From Rhodospirillaceae bacterium (lineage in GTDB: Bacteria > Pseudomonadota > Alphaproteobacteria > Dongiales > Dongiaceae): a DNA stretch of 64,000 bases. Location of the stretch: contig JADJQM010000001.1 in the NCBI GenBank assembly GCA_016712715.1, forward strand, positions 620,001 to 684,000. The letters run 5' to 3'. The translations under genes and the position numbers were made by a program. Within the stretch, counting starts at the first letter, position 1; each line of letters begins with the position of its first letter. Positions 9,047-18,315 of this stretch are shown here, one piece after another. Under the pieces are notes generated by a model, which saw nothing but the letters and a program-made list of their open reading frames with translations, had not been told where the DNA came from and did no database searches.

Positions 9047-10357
9047 ATGCAATACACCGCGAACACCCTCGAAAACCATTGGATGCCCTTCACCTCCAAC
9101 CGTGACTTCAAGGCGGAACCGCGCCTGATGGTCAAGGCGCAGGGCATGCATTACTGGAATCACAAGGGCGAGAAGCTGATCGACGCATCGTCCGGTCTGT
9201 TCTGCTGCGCCGCGGGGCATGGCCGTCCCGAAATCATCGACGCCGTCCATGCCTCGATGAAAGAGATCGATTACACGCCGCATTTCCAGCTCGGCCATCC
9301 CTCCTCCTTCGAACTCGCCCAAAAAGTCGCCAAGATCACGCCGGGCGATCTCGACTATGTCTTCTTCTGCAATTCGGGCTCCGAGGCGGTCGAAACTGCG
9401 ATCAAGATCGCGCTCGCCTATCATGTCGCCAAGGGTGAGGGTCAGCGCACGCGCTTCGTCAGCCGCGAGCGCGCCTATCACGGCGTCAATATTGGCGGCG
9501 TTTCCCTGAGCGGTATGATCCGCAACCGCGAGACCTTCGGCGCGGTCATGCCAGGCGTTGCCCATCTTCGCCACACCTGGCAGCCGGAAGCACGCTTCAC
9601 GCGCGGCCAGCCGGAACAGGGTGCTGATCTCGCGAACGACCTGCAGCGCTTCATCGATCTCTATGGTCCGAAGTCCATTGCGGCCTGCTTTGTCGAGCCG
9701 ATCGCCGGCTCGACCGGTGTGCTTATTCCGCCGAAGGGCTATCTCGAACGCCTGCGCGAGATTTGCGACAAGAACGGCATCCTGCTCGTGTTCGACGAAG
9801 TCATCTGCGGCTTCGGCCGCACCGGCAAGGCGTTCGCCGCGCAGAGCTTCGGCGTGATGCCCGATATCATCACCATGGCGAAGGCGCTCACCAATGGCGC
9901 GCTGCCGATGGGTGCCGTGGCCGTAAGCGAGAAGATTTACCACACCGTCACAAGTTCGGCGCTCGATGGTGCCGTCGAGTTCTTCCATGGTTATACCTAT
10001 TCCGCCCATCCAGCAGCCTGTGCCGCCGGCATTGCCGCCCTCGATGTCTATGAGAAGGAAGGCCTGTTCGAGCGCGCGGCCGAGATGTCACCTTATTTTC
10101 TCGACCGCATGTATTCATTGCAAGGCGTCAAGGCGGTGACCGACATCCGCGGCTACGGTATGCTGTGCGGCATTGATCTGGCACCTGCCGCCCGGTCCGG
10201 TTTGCGTGGGTTCGATGCCACCAAGCGCCTTTTCGCCAAGGGCCTGCACATCAAGTTCACCGGCGATGCAGGAATCTGCGCGCCGGCGCTGGTCGCGACA
10301 AAGGCGGATATCGACGAAATTTATCGTATCTTCAAGGACGTGTTCAGCGAATACTGA
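9047..10357 (+). CDS. Omega-amino acid:pyruvate aminotransferase (class III, PLP)
   Basis: A class III aminotransferase closely resembling beta-alanine:pyruvate transaminase: ENHWMPFTSNRDFK at the start, YNHKG-like strand, NSGSEAVETAIK for cofactor phosphate, IVDE-type LLVFDEVICGFGRTG, and the Schiff-base lysine in MAKALTNGALPMG. I choose ATG 9047 because GGGAG lies 6 bp upstream and homologues start there; the frame is open back to 9008. It forms a pair with the molybdoenzyme operon starting 33 bp downstream. Substrates could be beta-alanine, taurine, hypotaurine or polyamine-derived amines. A taurine role would fit the SoeABC-like neighbours, but Xsc and taurine transport are not in the window. 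Confidence 0.85.
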   Translation: MQYTANTLENHWMPFTSNRDFKAEPRLMVKAQGMHYWNHKGEKLIDASSGLFCCAAGHGRPEIIDAVHASMKEIDYTPHFQLGHPSSFELAQKVAKITPGDLDYVFFCNSGSEAVETAIKIALAYHVAKGEGQRTRFVSRERAYHGVNIGGVSLSGMIRNRETFGAVMPGVAHLRHTWQPEARFTRGQPEQGADLANDLQRFIDLYGPKSIAACFVEPIAGSTGVLIPPKGYLERLREICDKNGILLVFDEVICGFGRTGKAFAAQSFGVMPDIITMAKALTNGALPMGAVAVSEKIYHTVTSSALDGAVEFFHGYTYSAHPAACAAGIAALDVYEKEGLFERAAEMSPYFLDRMYSLQGVKAVTDIRGYGMLCGIDLAPAARSGLRGFDATKRLFAKGLHIKFTGDAGICAPALVATKADIDEIYRIFKDVFSEY

Positions 10358-10390
10358 TGTGTCCATCACAGCCAGGTCACGCATAATTTC

Positions 10391-13303
10391 ATGACCAAGC
10401 CCCGCTATCTCGCGGAGACCATCGCCGCACCTGCGCATCGCGCGGGTGAGCAGGAAATCGACTATTCGATTCCGGCCGATGACGAGGTAAAAACCACGAC
10501 TTGCTATATGTGCGCCTGCCGTTGCGGCATCAAGGTGCATATGAAGGATGGCAAGATCCGCTATATCGAAGGCAATCGCGATCATCCGGTGAACAAGGGC
10601 GTGCTCTGCGCCAAGGGTTCCGCCGGCATCATGACGCAATATTCGCCAGCGCGTCTCACCAAGCCGTTGAAGCGCATCGGTGAGCGCGGTGCCGGTGAGT
10701 TTGTCGAGATCGAGTGGGAAGAAGCGCTCACTCTCGCCACCGAACGGTTGGCAAAGATCCGCGCGACCGACCCGAAGCGCCTGGCTTTCTTCACCGGGCG
10801 CGACCAGAGCCAGGCCCTGACCGGCTGGTGGGCGAAGCAATTTGGCACGCCGAACTTCGCCGCCCATGGCGGGTTCTGCTCCGTCAACATGGCGGCGGCA
10901 GGCCTCTATTCGCTTGGTGGTGCCTTCTGGGAATTCGGTGAGCCGGATTGGGAACGCACAAAATACTTCCTGATGTTCGGCGTCGCAGAAGATCACGACA
11001 GCAACCCGATCAAGATCGGCCTTGGCCAGTTGAAGGGCCGCACCGGCACCGATCAGGCCAAGTTCGTTTCGGTCAATCCCATACGCACAGGCTATTCGGC
11101 GATCGCCGATGAGTGGCTGGGAATCAAGCCGGGCACGGATGGGCTGTTCGTGCTGTCGCTGATCCACGAATTGCTGCGCAACGACAAGATCGATCTTGAT
11201 TTCCTGGTGCGCTACACCAACGCACCGTGGCTCATCGTCAATGCGCCGGATACCGAGGAACACGGCCTCATCTATCGCAACCAGGAAGGCGATCCGCTTT
11301 GCCTGGATCGCGACAGCGGCGAATTTGTCGACGCGCTACGTGCCGGCGTTCGCCCGCATCTCATCGGCCCGGTCAGCCTGCCTGATGGCCGCCCTGCCCG
11401 CACGGTGCTCGACATGCTGGTAGATCGGTATCGCGATCCCGCCTATGCACCAGCGACCGTGGCACCGCAGATCGGCATTCCTGCCGAGACCATCATCCGC
11501 ATCGCCGCCGAACTGGCGGATGTCGCCTTCGAGCAGACCATCGAGATCAAGACGCCCTGGACCGATTGGGCGGGGCGTCACCATGAGAGCTTCATCGGCC
11601 GTCCGGTCTCGATGCATGCCATGCGCGGCGTCTCCGCTCATTCCAACGGCTTCCAGACCTGCCGCGCCATCCATGTGCTGCAAATGCTGCTGGGCAGCGT
11701 CGATTGCCCCGGCGGCTGGCGCTACAAGCCACCCTTCCCGCGCGTGCCCGGCTCCGGCCCGACGCCGTCGCCGATGGTCGGGCCGAACCAGCCCCTCGCC
11801 GGCATGCCGCTTGGCTTTCCGCAGGGTCCCAATGACCTGCTGGTCGATGCCCTCGGCCGCCCGCAGCGCATCGACAAGGCCTATTCCTGGGAGGCGCCGC
11901 TCGCCCTTCACGGCCTGATGCATATGGTCATCCACAACGCCTGGAAGGGCGATCCCTATACGATCGATACGCTCTTCCTCTACATGGCCAACATGGCCTG
12001 GAACTCGTCGATGAACACGGCGGGTACCATGGACATGCTGAAGGACAAGGATCCGGTCACCGGCGACTACAAGATTCCCTATGTCATCTACAGCGACGCC
12101 TATTATTCCGAGACAGTGGCGTTTGCGGACCTCATCCTGCCGGATACCACCTATCTCGAACGCTGGGATTGCATCTCTCTGCTCGACCGGCCGATCAGCC
12201 ATGCCGATGCGGCCGGTGATGCCATCCGCCAGCCGGTGATCAAGCCGGACCGCGACGTGCGGCCGTTCCAGGACGTGCTGCTCGATCTCGGCACACGCCT
12301 CAAACTGCCGGGCATCGCCGCGGAGGATGGCAGCGCGCTCTATCCGGGCGGCCTCCACGACTACATCCTGAAGCATGAACGCAAGCCCGGTATCGGCATG
12401 CTGAGCGGCTTCCGCGGTGCGGACGGGACGGAGATGGGACGCGGCAAACCCAACCCGGATCAGATCCAGCGTTACATCGCCCAGGGCTGTTTCAATGAAA
12501 TGCCTATCCCGGAGAACGCCCGCTTCTACCGCTTCGGCAATCAGGACTATCTGCAATGGTCGACGGCGCGCGGCCTGATCGACAGCCCGGATCACATGGT
12601 GCTGCAGCTCTATTGCGAACCGATGCGCAAATTCCAGTTGGCGGCGGAAGGTTTCGGCAGCAGGCAACCGAACAACGAGGCCGACCGCGCGCGGATCAAG
12701 GCTTTCGCCGATCCGCTGCCGATCTGGTATCCACCCTTCGGCGAGGCAGAGACGACAGATGGGTTTCCGCTTCACGCACTGACCCAGCGACCGATGCACA
12801 TGTACCATTCCTGGGGCACGCACAATGCCTGGCTCAGGCAGCTGCAATCGCGCAACCCGCTCTTCGTGCATCATTCAACGGCAGCGGAACTCGATCTCGT
12901 CGATGGCGACTGGGTATGGATCGAAAGCACCCATGCGCGGGTGAAGGCCGAGGTCAAGTTGATGGACGGTGTGCATCCCGGGACCGTCTGGACCTGGAAT
13001 GCGATCGGCAAACGCAAGGGTGCGTGGAATCTCACGCCGCAGGCGCCGGAGGCCAAGACCGGCTTCCTGCTTAACCATGTCATCAGCGAGCTGCTGCCGG
13101 CCCGCGCCGATGGCTATCGCTATACCAATTCGGATCCGGTGACCGGACAGGCTGCCTGGTTCGATCTCAAGATCCGTCTTGTGAAATGTGGTGCGGACGA
13201 GGCACATGAGACCTCACCAAGTTTTTCCGCCCAGCCCCGGCGCGGCGAGCCGCAATCGACGCTGCGCTATGGCGCAGGCATGGGCAAGAGGAAGACGCCA
13301 TGA
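10391..13303 (+). CDS. soeA: Molybdopterin oxidoreductase catalytic subunit, SoeA-like
   Basis: A 970-residue DMSO-reductase-superfamily enzyme. An N-terminal [4Fe-4S] site is formed by the cysteines of TTCYMCACRCGIKVH (residues 36-50) and GVLCAKG (near 73), followed by the molybdopterin-binding domains and a C-terminal beta-barrel domain. It has no Tat signal, so it should be cytoplasmic, unlike periplasmic DMSO reductases. With an FeS subunit and a DmsC-type anchor directly downstream (4-bp ATGA overlap), the set matches sulfite dehydrogenase SoeABC, which passes electrons from sulfite to quinone. A formate- or polysulfide-type enzyme is the alternative. SoeA is favoured for its N-terminal sequence and subunit order. 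Confidence 0.75.
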   Translation: MTKPRYLAETIAAPAHRAGEQEIDYSIPADDEVKTTTCYMCACRCGIKVHMKDGKIRYIEGNRDHPVNKGVLCAKGSAGIMTQYSPARLTKPLKRIGERGAGEFVEIEWEEALTLATERLAKIRATDPKRLAFFTGRDQSQALTGWWAKQFGTPNFAAHGGFCSVNMAAAGLYSLGGAFWEFGEPDWERTKYFLMFGVAEDHDSNPIKIGLGQLKGRTGTDQAKFVSVNPIRTGYSAIADEWLGIKPGTDGLFVLSLIHELLRNDKIDLDFLVRYTNAPWLIVNAPDTEEHGLIYRNQEGDPLCLDRDSGEFVDALRAGVRPHLIGPVSLPDGRPARTVLDMLVDRYRDPAYAPATVAPQIGIPAETIIRIAAELADVAFEQTIEIKTPWTDWAGRHHESFIGRPVSMHAMRGVSAHSNGFQTCRAIHVLQMLLGSVDCPGGWRYKPPFPRVPGSGPTPSPMVGPNQPLAGMPLGFPQGPNDLLVDALGRPQRIDKAYSWEAPLALHGLMHMVIHNAWKGDPYTIDTLFLYMANMAWNSSMNTAGTMDMLKDKDPVTGDYKIPYVIYSDAYYSETVAFADLILPDTTYLERWDCISLLDRPISHADAAGDAIRQPVIKPDRDVRPFQDVLLDLGTRLKLPGIAAEDGSALYPGGLHDYILKHERKPGIGMLSGFRGADGTEMGRGKPNPDQIQRYIAQGCFNEMPIPENARFYRFGNQDYLQWSTARGLIDSPDHMVLQLYCEPMRKFQLAAEGFGSRQPNNEADRARIKAFADPLPIWYPPFGEAETTDGFPLHALTQRPMHMYHSWGTHNAWLRQLQSRNPLFVHHSTAAELDLVDGDWVWIESTHARVKAEVKLMDGVHPGTVWTWNAIGKRKGAWNLTPQAPEAKTGFLLNHVISELLPARADGYRYTNSDPVTGQAAWFDLKIRLVKCGADEAHETSPSFSAQPRRGEPQSTLRYGAGMGKRKTP

Positions 13304-14058
13304 CCTCACTGCCAAGCGAACCGGCGGCCCGTCGCCTCGGCCTCGTCATCGATCTCGACATCTGCGTCGGCTGCCATGCCTGCGCCGTCAACTGCAAGGA
13401 ATGGAACGCCGGCGGGCATATGGCCCCCCTCACAGATTTCGATGCCTTCGGCGAAAAGCCGAGCGGTGTCTGGTTCAACCGCATCCACACGTTCGAGGCC
13501 GGCGAAGGCGCCGACGGCCGCACCGTGCATTTCCCGAAATCCTGCCTGCATTGCGAGACACCCGACTGCGTCACCGTCTGCCCGACAGGGGCCTCTTACA
13601 AGCGCGCGGCGGATGGCATCGTGCTGATCAACGAGGACATGTGCATCGGCTGCAAGCTCTGCTCCTGGGCCTGCCCCTATGGCGCGAGGGAATATGACGA
13701 AGACGTCGGCGTCATGAAGAAATGCACGCTCTGCGTCGACCGCATCTACAACGACACCCTCCCGGAAGTCGAACGCGTACCGGCCTGCGTTTCGACCTGT
13801 CCGGTGGGCGCCCGGCATTTCGGTGATCTCGGTGACCCGCAATCCAGCGACTCGCAGCTGGTAGCGGAACGCGAGGGATACGACCTGATGCCGGAGATGG
13901 GCTATCGCCCGACCAACAAATATCTGCCCCCGCGCCCGCGCCGGAATGGATCGACGGGTTGTGGCAGCAAGGTCGTTCATTCCGAGCCTGCCGTGGACGC
14001 GGCCGCGCTGACCAATCACCCCTTCTTGCGCTGGGTCGACCGGCTGTTGACGCGCTGA
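13300..14058 (+). CDS. soeB: Four-cluster ferredoxin subunit, SoeB-like
   Basis: A 252-residue DmsB/HybA-type electron-transfer subunit. Four cysteine groups are visible: CVGCHACAVNC near residue 23, CLHCETPDCVTVC near 85, CIGCKLCSWAC near 114, and CTLCVDRIY plus CVSTC near 144-170. They are arranged to hold four [4Fe-4S] clusters that wire the molybdenum subunit to the membrane anchor. It overlaps soeA by 4 bp and is followed 6 bp later by soeC, so the three are one operon. The C-terminal tail (PPRPRRNGSTGCG) is low in structure. Confidence 0.85.
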   Translation: MTSLPSEPAARRLGLVIDLDICVGCHACAVNCKEWNAGGHMAPLTDFDAFGEKPSGVWFNRIHTFEAGEGADGRTVHFPKSCLHCETPDCVTVCPTGASYKRAADGIVLINEDMCIGCKLCSWACPYGAREYDEDVGVMKKCTLCVDRIYNDTLPEVERVPACVSTCPVGARHFGDLGDPQSSDSQLVAEREGYDLMPEMGYRPTNKYLPPRPRRNGSTGCGSKVVHSEPAVDAAALTNHPFLRWVDRLLTR

Positions 14059-14064
14059 GGCCAT

Positions 14065-15000
14065 ATGTATCCAGCCTATTCCGTCATCTTCTTCACGACC
14101 GCCTCAGGCGCCGGCTATGCGCTGATGGTCCTGATGAGCCTTCTCGCCATCGTCGGTATCTTGCCGTCGGAGCGCTGGTTCGGGCTCACCGGTTTCCTGA
14201 TTGCTCTCACGGCCGTCACAGCGGGCCTCCTTTCCTCCACCTACCATCTCGGTCGCCCGGAGCGCGCTTGGCGCGCCTTTTCGCAGTGGCGCTCCTCCTG
14301 GCTGTCCCGAGAAGGCATTCTCGCGGTGGCGACTTTCATTCCGGCAGGCCTCACGGCCCTCGGCTGGGTGTTCTTTGAGCAGATATGGCGGGTTCCTGCC
14401 TCCCTGCTGGGGCTCCTTGCCCTCGCCACGATCTGCGCCACGGCCATGATCTATGCCAGCCTCAAGACCGTGCGGCGCTGGCGCAATGGCTGGACCCTGC
14501 CCGGCTATCTCGCCATGGGACTCGCCAGCGGCAGCCTGTGGCTGTGCCTGCTCTGTGCACTGTTCAGGATCAATGCCGGGCCATTGCTCTGGCTGGCCTT
14601 GATTTTCCTGTCCCTCGCCGGCCTGGTGAAGCTCGGCTATTGGCGCTTCATCGATCAGGAAACCGGTACCGCCACGGCTGGTTCAGCCACGGGCCTCGGT
14701 CGCTTCGGCAAGGTCAAACTGTTCGCGGCGCCGCATACCGAGGAAAACTATCTCCTCAAGGAAATGGGCTTCAAGATCGCCCGCAAGCATGCCGTCAAAC
14801 TGCGCCGCATCGCCCTGCTCCTGGGCTTGGCGGCCCCGGTGCTGGCGCTGCTGATCGCGGCAAGCCTACCCGAGGTCACGGTAGTCGTGCTTGTTTCCGC
14901 CGTGCTCGCCAATGCCATCGGCACGCTCACCGAGCGCTGGCTGTTCTTCGCGGAGGCACGGCATGTGGTGACGCTCTATTACGGCGCGGACGCCGCCTAG
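14065..15000 (+). CDS. soeC: DmsC-family membrane anchor, SoeC-like
   Basis: A 311-residue polytopic membrane protein with about eight hydrophobic helices, of the DmsC/NrfD-like quinone-reactive anchor group. It begins YPAYSVIFFTTASGAGYAL and contains TYHLGRPERAWRAFSQWRSS near residue 60, a conserved loop of DmsC proteins. It anchors the SoeAB catalytic dimer to the inner membrane and exchanges electrons with ubiquinone. It is the last gene of the operon and converges on pleD with only 2 bp between the stop codons. Confidence 0.8.
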   Translation: MYPAYSVIFFTTASGAGYALMVLMSLLAIVGILPSERWFGLTGFLIALTAVTAGLLSSTYHLGRPERAWRAFSQWRSSWLSREGILAVATFIPAGLTALGWVFFEQIWRVPASLLGLLALATICATAMIYASLKTVRRWRNGWTLPGYLAMGLASGSLWLCLLCALFRINAGPLLWLALIFLSLAGLVKLGYWRFIDQETGTATAGSATGLGRFGKVKLFAAPHTEENYLLKEMGFKIARKHAVKLRRIALLLGLAAPVLALLIAASLPEVTVVVLVSAVLANAIGTLTERWLFFAEARHVVTLYYGADAA

Positions 15001-15002
15001 CC

Positions 15003-16385
15003 TCAGAGCAAGGCGCTGGGATCGGCCATCACCTGGTTACGGCCATTCTGCTTGGCGCGGTAAAGCGCCGCGTCGGCTAGCTTCAGTAGATCGTCACCCA
15101 GCATCACCTTGGTGGTGGCTGCAAGGCCGATCGACACCGTGACGGTGAGATCGCCATCCGGCGCACCTTCGACCTTCATCGGCGTATCGGCCACGCGCCG
15201 GCACAGGCGCTCGGCCACTTTCAGCGCCGCAGGACCGTCGGTATCCGGCAACAGGCAGACGAACTCCTCGCCACCGGTGCGCGCCACCATGTCAAAATTG
15301 CGCATCGCCGCCGTGGCGCGCTGCGCGAATTGTTTCAGCACCTCGTCGCCGGCGGCATGGCCATAGCTGTCGTTCACATTCTTGAAGCGATCGAGATCGC
15401 ACACCAGCACGCTCAGCGCCTTGCCGGATTCCTTGACACGTTCCATCAATCCATCGAGATGGCGCATGGCGTAGCGACGGTTGTAGAGACCCGTCAGGCT
15501 GTCGGTCAGCGCCAGAGACAGGCTGCGTTCGTAATTGGTGCGCAGGCGATCCTGATAGCGACGCCGGCGCACCTGGATTCGGACACGCGCCAGCAATTCA
15601 TTGGGATCAATCGGCTTCATCAGATAATCACTGGCACCGATGTCGAGCCCCTTGATGAGGCGCGGCATGTCGAATTCCTCGACGATCAACAGGATCGGCA
15701 CCTGGCGCGTTTCTTCTTGCGAGCGAAGATGGGAACAGAGCCGCAGGCCGTCTTCGCCGCCGACATGGATATTGGTAATGATGAGGTCATAGCGCTTCTG
15801 CGCTGCCAATTCCTGGGCCCTGGCGAGATTGTCGGTCACCTCGACTTCGTCGCCATCTTTTGACAACACCTGCACAACGCGCTGCGCTGCCGGAGCAAAG
15901 CCTTCGACCAGGAGGACCGATGCATTGCGGTCTTCGTTGATTTCGGGTTCGTTGGTGCCAAGGAGGTCGAATTGGCCGGATGTCTGCTCGCGCATCCGCC
16001 ATTCGTCCATGATCATCTTGAGGCGAACCAGCGAACGGACACGCGCAAAGAGGGCGAGGTCATTGACCGGCTTGGTGAGGAAATCGTCAGCACCGGCCTC
16101 CAAGCCGCGCACACGGTCACTGGGGTCGCTCAGTGCCGTGACCATGACGACAGGCAGAAAATGCGTCCTGGGATTGGCGCGGATTCGCGCACAGACCTCA
16201 AAGCCATCCATCTCCGGCATCATGACATCGAGCAGCACGATGTCCGGAATTTGCTTGTCGATCAGTTCCAGGGCTTCCTTGCCGCTGGCGGCGCTGACCA
16301 CCTCGAAATATTCCGCGGCCAGTTTGGCTTCAAGCAGGCGAACATTGGCAGGGATGTCGTCGACGACCAGAATGCGTGCGGACAT
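15003..16385 (-). CDS. pleD: PleD-type response regulator / diguanylate cyclase
   Basis: A 460-residue protein with two receiver domains and a GGDEF domain. REC1 spans residues 1-120 (ILVVDDIPANVRLLEAKL, phosphoacceptor in IVLLDVMMPEMDGFEVC). REC2 is at about 150-270, and GGDEF at about 290-455 has the active-site motif RTGGEEF. It should make cyclic di-GMP when phosphorylated. In Caulobacter, PleD with DivK controls polar development and the motile-to-sessile switch. Here it lies 18 bp after divK on the same strand, the classic alphaproteobacterial arrangement, and the two are probably co-transcribed. Confidence 0.92.
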   Translation of the reverse strand: MSARILVVDDIPANVRLLEAKLAAEYFEVVSAASGKEALELIDKQIPDIVLLDVMMPEMDGFEVCARIRANPRTHFLPVVMVTALSDPSDRVRGLEAGADDFLTKPVNDLALFARVRSLVRLKMIMDEWRMREQTSGQFDLLGTNEPEINEDRNASVLLVEGFAPAAQRVVQVLSKDGDEVEVTDNLARAQELAAQKRYDLIITNIHVGGEDGLRLCSHLRSQEETRQVPILLIVEEFDMPRLIKGLDIGASDYLMKPIDPNELLARVRIQVRRRRYQDRLRTNYERSLSLALTDSLTGLYNRRYAMRHLDGLMERVKESGKALSVLVCDLDRFKNVNDSYGHAAGDEVLKQFAQRATAAMRNFDMVARTGGEEFVCLLPDTDGPAALKVAERLCRRVADTPMKVEGAPDGDLTVTVSIGLAATTKVMLGDDLLKLADAALYRAKQNGRNQVMADPSALL

Positions 16386-16403
16386 TTATCGCTTCGCCTA
16401 CGA

Positions 16404-16811
16404 TTATTGCAGGAAGCGATCGACCGTCTCCAGGAACTGGACGACAGAGATAGGCTTGGCGATATAGGCCTCGCAGCCACCTTCGCGGATTTTCTCCTCA
16501 TCCCCCTTCATGGCAAAGGCCGTGACCGCGATGATGGGAATGGAGCGCAGGTTATCGTCTTCCTTGATCCATTTGGTGACCTCCAGGCCGGATACCTCCG
16601 GCAACTGGATATCCATCAGAATGAGATCTGGCTTGTGCTGGCGCGCCAGTTTGAGGGCGTCCATCCCATCCTTGGTCTGCAGGATATTGTAACCCTGCGC
16701 CTGGATGAGATCGTGGAAAAGCTTCATGTTAAGCTCGTTATCCTCGACGATCAGGATCGTCTTGGATGCTGCTTTTTTGCGCTTTTCTTCGGACGAAAGC
16801 TGGTCTGCCAT
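16404..16811 (-). CDS. divK: Single-domain response regulator DivK
   Basis: A 135-residue stand-alone receiver domain. The acidic pocket is in TILIVEDNELNMKLFHDLI, the phosphoacceptor aspartate in LILMDIQLPEVSGLEV, the switch threonine in IIAVTAFAMKGDEEKI, and the conserved lysine in AYIAKPISV. DivK relays phosphate between the DivJ/PleC kinases and the CckA-CtrA cell-cycle pathway by binding DivL. The start at 16811 has a strong GGGAGGA site just upstream. A short lysine-rich N-terminus (EEKRKKAASK) precedes the domain. It is the first gene of the divK-pleD unit. Confidence 0.9.
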   Translation of the reverse strand: MADQLSSEEKRKKAASKTILIVEDNELNMKLFHDLIQAQGYNILQTKDGMDALKLARQHKPDLILMDIQLPEVSGLEVTKWIKEDDNLRSIPIIAVTAFAMKGDEEKIREGGCEAYIAKPISVVQFLETVDRFLQ

Positions 16812-16992
16812 AAATCCTCCCGCCGGCCGTTGGAATCCGGCATCCCCAAAATCCGACTCACAGGATCGGCACGACTGTCACTCGACCCTATTCCCGCCTA
16901 CTTTTCAATGCCATATTAGTAAATGTTCGACGAAAACACCAACGTGAATCAGCGCGGTGTTAATAATTGCGGCGGCCCCTTGGGAGCGTAAC

Positions 16993-18312
16993 TTGGCCGG
17001 CTTTTGTCGCGAATGCGAAGCAACTTTTATCCAACCACACATCCCTGGTACCCAAAAGCCCGGTACCGGGGCAGCCGGGGCCGCCGGATCCGTGACGCCG
17101 CGGTGCCCGCATTGCAACTCGCCGCGCCTGCTGCAGCATGCCGAATTGGCGGACCTCTCCATCGGTCATGTCGACTGCGACGCCTTTTATGCGGCTGTGG
17201 AGAAGCGCGACCATCCGGAGCTACGAGACCGGCCCCTTATCATCGGCGGGGGTCATCGGGGGGTGGTATCCACGGCCTGCTACATCGCCCGACTGTCGGG
17301 GGTCCGATCGGCCATGCCGATGTTCACCGCAAAGAAACTTTGTCCCGACGCAGTCATTCTGCCCCCGGACATGGCCAAGTATCGGCGTGTCGCCGGGGAA
17401 ATTCGCAAACTCATGATCGCGTTGACCCCGCAAGTGGAACCGGTCTCGATTGATGAGGCTTTCCTCGACCTCACTGGCACGACCGCTCTTCACAAGATGA
17501 CTCCGGCACAAAGCCTGAACCGCCTCAGCCGGATCGTCGAACGCGACATCGGCGTCACGGTGTCCGTGGGTCTCAGCCACAACAAATTCCTGGCCAAGCT
17601 CGCCTCGGATCTCGACAAACCACGCGGATTTTCGATCATCGGCAAAGCGGAAACCGAGGCGTTTCTGGCGCCCAAATCCGTCGGCCTGATCTGGGGGGTG
17701 GGCAAGGTCATGCGCGAACAACTGGCCAAGGACGGCATTCTCACCATGGGCCAGATCCAGCAGACCTCCCTCGAAGCCATGACGCGCCGCTACGGCAATA
17801 TGGGGTCCCATATCTGGCATCTGGCACGCGGCCTGGATAACCGCCGTGTCGAGCCCGACAGCGAAGCCAAGAGCATCTCGGCCGAGACGACCTTCGACAT
17901 CGATATCTCCGATCCGGATACTCTGGCCGGGGAAATGTGGCCGCTCTGCGAGAAGGTTGCCTACCGATTGAAGGCAGCCAACCTCGCTGGACAGGTGGTG
18001 CACATCAAATTGAAGACCGCCGGCTTCCGTCTGGTGACGCGCCAGGTGAGGCTGCAGGCGCCCACGCAATTGGCAGAGAGGCTCTACCGCTCGGGCCACG
18101 CACTCTTGCAAAAGGAAGCGACCGGCGATTGGTACCGGCTCATTGGCATTGGTGTGGATTCGCTCCACGATGCCAAAGACGCTGACCCGATCGACCTTGC
18201 CGATCCGGATGCCGACCGCCGCCGTCGTGTGGAGGTCGCTATGGATTCGGTGCGTGCGAAACTGGGCAAGGATGCCATCGTCAAAGGCCGCAGCCTGAAG
18301 ACCCTGAAATAG
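16993..18312 (+). CDS. dinB: DNA polymerase IV (Y family) with N-terminal zinc ribbon
   Basis: A translesion polymerase of about 439 residues. The N-terminus has two CxxC pairs (CRECEATF and CPHCNSPRLLQH) forming a likely zinc ribbon, a feature of one alphaproteobacterial DinB group. The catalytic palm follows: HVDCDAFYAAVEKRD supplies the first aspartate and the steric gate, VEPVSIDEAFLDLTG the SIDE motif, and SVGLSHNKFLAKLASDLDKP the finger/palm end. The helix-hairpin-helix and little-finger domains complete it. I favour TTG 16993 (GGGAG 6 bp upstream, LAGFCREC) over the GTG at 16957. It converges on eipB with 3 bp between genes. Confidence 0.9.
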   Translation: MAGFCRECEATFIQPHIPGTQKPGTGAAGAAGSVTPRCPHCNSPRLLQHAELADLSIGHVDCDAFYAAVEKRDHPELRDRPLIIGGGHRGVVSTACYIARLSGVRSAMPMFTAKKLCPDAVILPPDMAKYRRVAGEIRKLMIALTPQVEPVSIDEAFLDLTGTTALHKMTPAQSLNRLSRIVERDIGVTVSVGLSHNKFLAKLASDLDKPRGFSIIGKAETEAFLAPKSVGLIWGVGKVMREQLAKDGILTMGQIQQTSLEAMTRRYGNMGSHIWHLARGLDNRRVEPDSEAKSISAETTFDIDISDPDTLAGEMWPLCEKVAYRLKAANLAGQVVHIKLKTAGFRLVTRQVRLQAPTQLAERLYRSGHALLQKEATGDWYRLIGIGVDSLHDAKDADPIDLADPDADRRRRVEVAMDSVRAKLGKDAIVKGRSLKTLK

Positions 18313-18315
18313 CCG

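Noticed and set aside
11336..12874. A 512-residue open frame opposite the SoeA-like gene
   Set aside because: The sense strand encodes the conserved molybdoenzyme in one continuous operon; the antisense frame has no supportable domain.
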